Below, one piece after another: positions 61,420 through 64,000 of a stretch of DNA of 64,000 nt. This DNA is from Halomonas sp. McH1-25 (GTDB lineage: Bacteria; Pseudomonadota; Gammaproteobacteria; Pseudomonadales; Halomonadaceae), in the NCBI RefSeq assembly GCF_022348165.1, contig NZ_JAKRFI010000001.1, forward strand, positions 1,054,001 through 1,118,000, given 5' to 3'. Made by a program: the position numbers and the translations under genes. Positions within the stretch are counted from its first letter, which is position 1, and every line of letters begins with the position of its first letter. Below the pieces are notes generated by a model. The model ran no database searches and had not been told where the DNA came from. It was given only the letters and a program-made list of their open reading frames with translations.

Positions 61420-62979
61420 ATGGCCCTAGACGAACTCCATCTCAACCTGCGCAACCTGACGTTGGACGACTATCCGCAGCTGAAGGCCCTGATGGATTCC
61501 GTCTACAACGATATCGGCGGCGCTTGGCCCAAGCTGACCATCGACAAGCTGATCGCGGAATTCCCCGATGGCCAGATCGTGATCGAGGATGATGGTCGTA
61601 TCGTCGGCGTGGCTCTGACTGCGTTGGTGGAGTACGACCGCTTCTCCAACCCGCACAAGTACGACGACCTGATCGGCCATCGTGAAATCATCCTCAACAA
61701 TCCGGATGGCGATGCCCTGTATGGTCTGGACGTACTTATCCACCCCGACTATCGCGGCTATCGACTGGGTCGGCGCCTTTATGAAGCGCGCAAGGACCTG
61801 TGTCGCTCGATGAACTTGCGCTCCATTCTCGCTGGCGGGCGGATTCCCCATTACCATCAATATGCCGACGAGATGTCGCCGACCGATTATCTGGAAAAGG
61901 TTGCGCGCAAGGAAATCCACGACCCGATCCTGTCGTTCCAGCTCGCCAATGGCTTTCTGGTCAAACGCCTGCTGCGCAAGTATCTGCCCGAGGACGAGAA
62001 GTCGCAGGGGTACGCCACGCTGCTCGAGTGGAACAACATCCTTTTCGAGCCCGCCGAGCGCATTCTCGAGTCGCGCCGCACTCAGGTCCGCGTCGGTGCC
62101 GTGCAGTGGCAGATGCGTGAGTTCGCCTCGGTGGAGTCGGTGCTGCAGCAGGTCGAGTATTTCGTCGATGCGGTGTCCGACTACCAGAGCGATTTCGTGG
62201 TCTTGCCCGAGCTGTTCAATACTCCGTTGATGGGTCTGACCGACCAGTCGGACCAGATCCAGGCGATTCGTTTTCTGGCCAGTTTCACCGAGCAGTTCAA
62301 GGCCGAAATCTCTCGCATGGCGGTCTCTTACAACATCAACATCATCGCCGGGTCGATGGTCGAGGAAGGCGAAGATGGCAAGCTCTATAACGTTTCCTAT
62401 CTATGCCATCGCGACGGTTCCACCGAGTCTCAGGCCAAACTGCACATTACTCCACAGGAACGCCGCGACTGGGTGGTGGAAGGCGGCGACGAACTGCGCG
62501 TCTTCGAAACCGATGCCGGGCGTGTCGGCATCCTGATCTGCTACGACGTGGAGTTCCCGGAGCTACCGCGCCTGCTTGCCGATCAGGACATGGATATCCT
62601 GTTCGTGCCGTTCTGGACCGACACCAAGAACAGTTACCTGCGCGTACGTCACTGCGCTCAGGCCCGCGCCATCGAGAACGAATGCTACGTGGTACTGTGC
62701 GGCAGCGTGGGCAACGTGCCCTCGATCGAGAATCTGGACATCCAGTACGGCCAGTCGGCGGTGTTCTCGCCGTCGGACTTCGCCTTCCCGCATGATGCCG
62801 TGCTCTCCGAGACTACGCCGAACACCGAAATGGTGATCTTCTCGGACCTCGATCTGCTGCGCCTGAAGATCGTCCGCTCGGAAGGCTCGGTGACCAACCT
62901 CAAGGATCGCCGCAAGGACCTGTTCGATCTGCGCTGGCGCGACTGGTCGTGGAAGAGCGGGGGCCGTCAGGAAGACTGA
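61420..62979 (+). CDS. GNAT acetyltransferase fused to a nitrilase-type amidohydrolase
   Basis: A 519-residue two-domain protein. Residues ~8-150 are a GNAT domain (YGLDVLIHPDYRGYRLGRRLYEARKDL binds acetyl-CoA). Residues ~222-515 are a carbon-nitrogen hydrolase with the triad E264 (VLPELF), K340 (AKLHITPQER) and C374 (LICYDVEFPE). This fusion is widespread in proteobacteria, but its substrate is unknown. The last base pairs overlap the MtfA start (TGATG). Confidence 0.93.
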   Translation: MALDELHLNLRNLTLDDYPQLKALMDSVYNDIGGAWPKLTIDKLIAEFPDGQIVIEDDGRIVGVALTALVEYDRFSNPHKYDDLIGHREIILNNPDGDALYGLDVLIHPDYRGYRLGRRLYEARKDLCRSMNLRSILAGGRIPHYHQYADEMSPTDYLEKVARKEIHDPILSFQLANGFLVKRLLRKYLPEDEKSQGYATLLEWNNILFEPAERILESRRTQVRVGAVQWQMREFASVESVLQQVEYFVDAVSDYQSDFVVLPELFNTPLMGLTDQSDQIQAIRFLASFTEQFKAEISRMAVSYNINIIAGSMVEEGEDGKLYNVSYLCHRDGSTESQAKLHITPQERRDWVVEGGDELRVFETDAGRVGILICYDVEFPELPRLLADQDMDILFVPFWTDTKNSYLRVRHCAQARAIENECYVVLCGSVGNVPSIENLDIQYGQSAVFSPSDFAFPHDAVLSETTPNTEMVIFSDLDLLRLKIVRSEGSVTNLKDRRKDLFDLRWRDWSWKSGGRQED

Positions 62980-63776
62980 TGCTGAGCAAATGGCGCCAAT
63001 GGCGGGCCGCACGCTTCGATGCCCGCCATCCTTTCCCCCAGGCGGAGTGGCAACGGGCCTGCAAACGCCTGCCGCTGTTGGCTGCCCTCAATGACGATGA
63101 ACGTCAGCGCCTGGGGCAACGCACCTGGCGTTTACTGCATCGCAAGCGCTTGACTCTGCCGGATGGGCTGGAATTCGATCTGTCCGATCGATTGAGCCTA
63201 CTGGCCCAGGCCGGCCTGCTCACGCTGGGCTGGAGTGAAGCGGATGCCGAAGAGGCCTTTGCGGGTATTCATGAGATAGTCGTCCTGCCCGACGCTTTCC
63301 GCCGCCGGGTGGAGGAGATGGACGAGGCCGGCGTCATGCATGAATACACGGATGAGAGAGTCGGCGAGACCTGGCATCAAGGGCCGGTCGTGCTGTCGCT
63401 GGCCGACGTACGTGACAGCGGCGACTGGACCGGCTTCAACGTGATCATCCACGAGCTCTCCCACAAGCTCGACATGGACAACTCACTGGATGCCGACGGC
63501 TTTCCGCCACTGTCGTCGGACATTGCCGGTCGAGAGTGGTACCAAACCTTCATGGCCGTCTGGAACGACCTGCAGGCTCACCTCGAACGCGGTGAACCGA
63601 CACCCATCGATGACTACGCAGCCACCCATCCCGGTGAATGCTTTGCCGTCTGCTGCGAGCTTTTTTTCTCTGCCCCGGACGTACTGAACGAGGCTTATCC
63701 CGCCTTATACGCCCTGCTGCGTCGCTATTTCCGACAGGACCCGCTAACGCGCATGAGAGCTTATCAATCCGCTTGA
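62979..63776 (+). CDS. mtfA: Zinc-dependent peptidase MtfA
   Basis: A 265-residue cytosolic metallopeptidase (M90). The zinc site is H158-E-L-S-H162 (NVIIHELSHKLDMD). E. coli MtfA is an aminopeptidase-like protein that binds the repressor Mlc. The start at 62979 overlaps the stop of the preceding gene, suggesting translational coupling of the two. Confidence 0.92.
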   Translation: MLSKWRQWRAARFDARHPFPQAEWQRACKRLPLLAALNDDERQRLGQRTWRLLHRKRLTLPDGLEFDLSDRLSLLAQAGLLTLGWSEADAEEAFAGIHEIVVLPDAFRRRVEEMDEAGVMHEYTDERVGETWHQGPVVLSLADVRDSGDWTGFNVIIHELSHKLDMDNSLDADGFPPLSSDIAGREWYQTFMAVWNDLQAHLERGEPTPIDDYAATHPGECFAVCCELFFSAPDVLNEAYPALYALLRRYFRQDPLTRMRAYQSA

Positions 63777-63780
63777 TATG

Positions 63781-63810
63781 GCCAGCAGACCAGCCCACCG
63801 GTCTGCCGGC
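63781..63810. terminator. Hairpin between convergent mtfA and aldo/keto reductase genes
   Basis: GCCAGCAGACC and GGTCTGCCGGC pair over 11 positions with a single A-C mismatch. It fills the gap between convergent stops. No clear T tract on either side. Confidence 0.55.
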
Positions 63811-63818
63811 CGCTGCCC

Positions 63819-64000
63819 TTAGCTGGGTGTAGGTGCTTCCTGAGCGATCAACCCTTCTTGCTTGAGCTGCTGCCAGAACTCAGCGGGAATCCTGACGTTC
63901 ATCGAATCGCGGTTCTCCTTGGCCTGCTGGGCGTTACGGGCACCTGGAATGGTCGCCGCGACCACATCCGGCGCCGCAGTGAACTGCAGCGCCGCGGTAC
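63819..64000 (-). CDS. Aldo/keto reductase, 3' part only
   Basis: The last ~60 residues of a minus-strand gene that continues past the right edge. ALQFTAAPDVVAATIPGARNAQQAKENRDSMNVRIPAEFWQQLKQEGLI is the C-terminal block of the D-threo-aldose 1-dehydrogenase/pyridoxal dehydrogenase type of aldo/keto reductase, with the NADP-adenosine motif IPGARNAQQAKEN. The stop codon is at 63819-63821. Confidence 0.85.
   Translation of the reverse strand, partial: TAALQFTAAPDVVAATIPGARNAQQAKENRDSMNVRIPAEFWQQLKQEGLIAQEAPTPS

Overview
The window is 64 kb of GC-rich chromosomal DNA, almost certainly from a moderately halophilic gammaproteobacterium of the Halomonadaceae (Halomonas/Chromohalobacter type). This placement is inferred from gene content: two TRAP operons, one of them followed by a UspA-type gene as in the Halomonas tea locus, a PHA phasin, choline-sulfatase, and E. 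coli-like htpG, slt and glc genes. I see no rRNA, tRNA, IS element, integrase, prophage or CRISPR array. Coding density is high and most long antisense frames are GC-rich shadows.

Layout. 1-7.1 kb is housekeeping and stress: htpG (partial, with a near-perfect sigma-32 promoter), a DUF1232 protein, Slt transglycosylase, a LysE exporter, a TM2 protein, a 2OG-Fe(II) oxygenase and two tandem cold-shock genes with conserved leaders. 7.2-15.3 kb holds a TAXI-type TRAP operon ending in a Usp gene, a macrodomain gene and a DctPQM TRAP operon. 15.5-18.9 kb holds a DUF192 protein, an EamA transporter, a charged unknown protein, a phasin behind a paired dyad operator, and a PLP dehydratase. 18.9-25.3 kb is a six-gene iron-siderophore uptake operon (TonB receptor, DUF2218, binding protein, two permeases, ATPase). 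25.5-29.7 kb is a LysR regulator followed by an AaeXAB-like efflux set.

29.9-41.7 kb is the most interesting block. A guanidine-I (ykkC) riboswitch leads an ABC transporter (binding protein, permease, ATPase), two DUF1989 proteins (carboxyguanidine deiminase subunits), a biotin carboxylase of the guanidine/urea type, allophanate hydrolase, and then two unexpected genes: an IPNS-like 2OG-Fe(II) oxygenase and a protein resembling fungal HRI1. Known chemistry explains import of guanidine and its conversion to ammonia and CO2. The last two genes suggest that the operon also releases guanidine from a larger guanidino compound.

41.7-52.8 kb carries an SDR, a TSUP exporter, an omega-aminotransferase, a MocR regulator, a polar amino-acid ABC transporter, betC and two glutathione transferases. 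53.1-60.2 kb is a glycolate regulon: a GlcA/LldP permease, a FadR-type regulator, glcDEF and glcG, tied together by three matching operators. 60.6-64 kb has a dienelactone hydrolase, a GNAT-nitrilase fusion, MtfA and the 3' end of an aldo/keto reductase.
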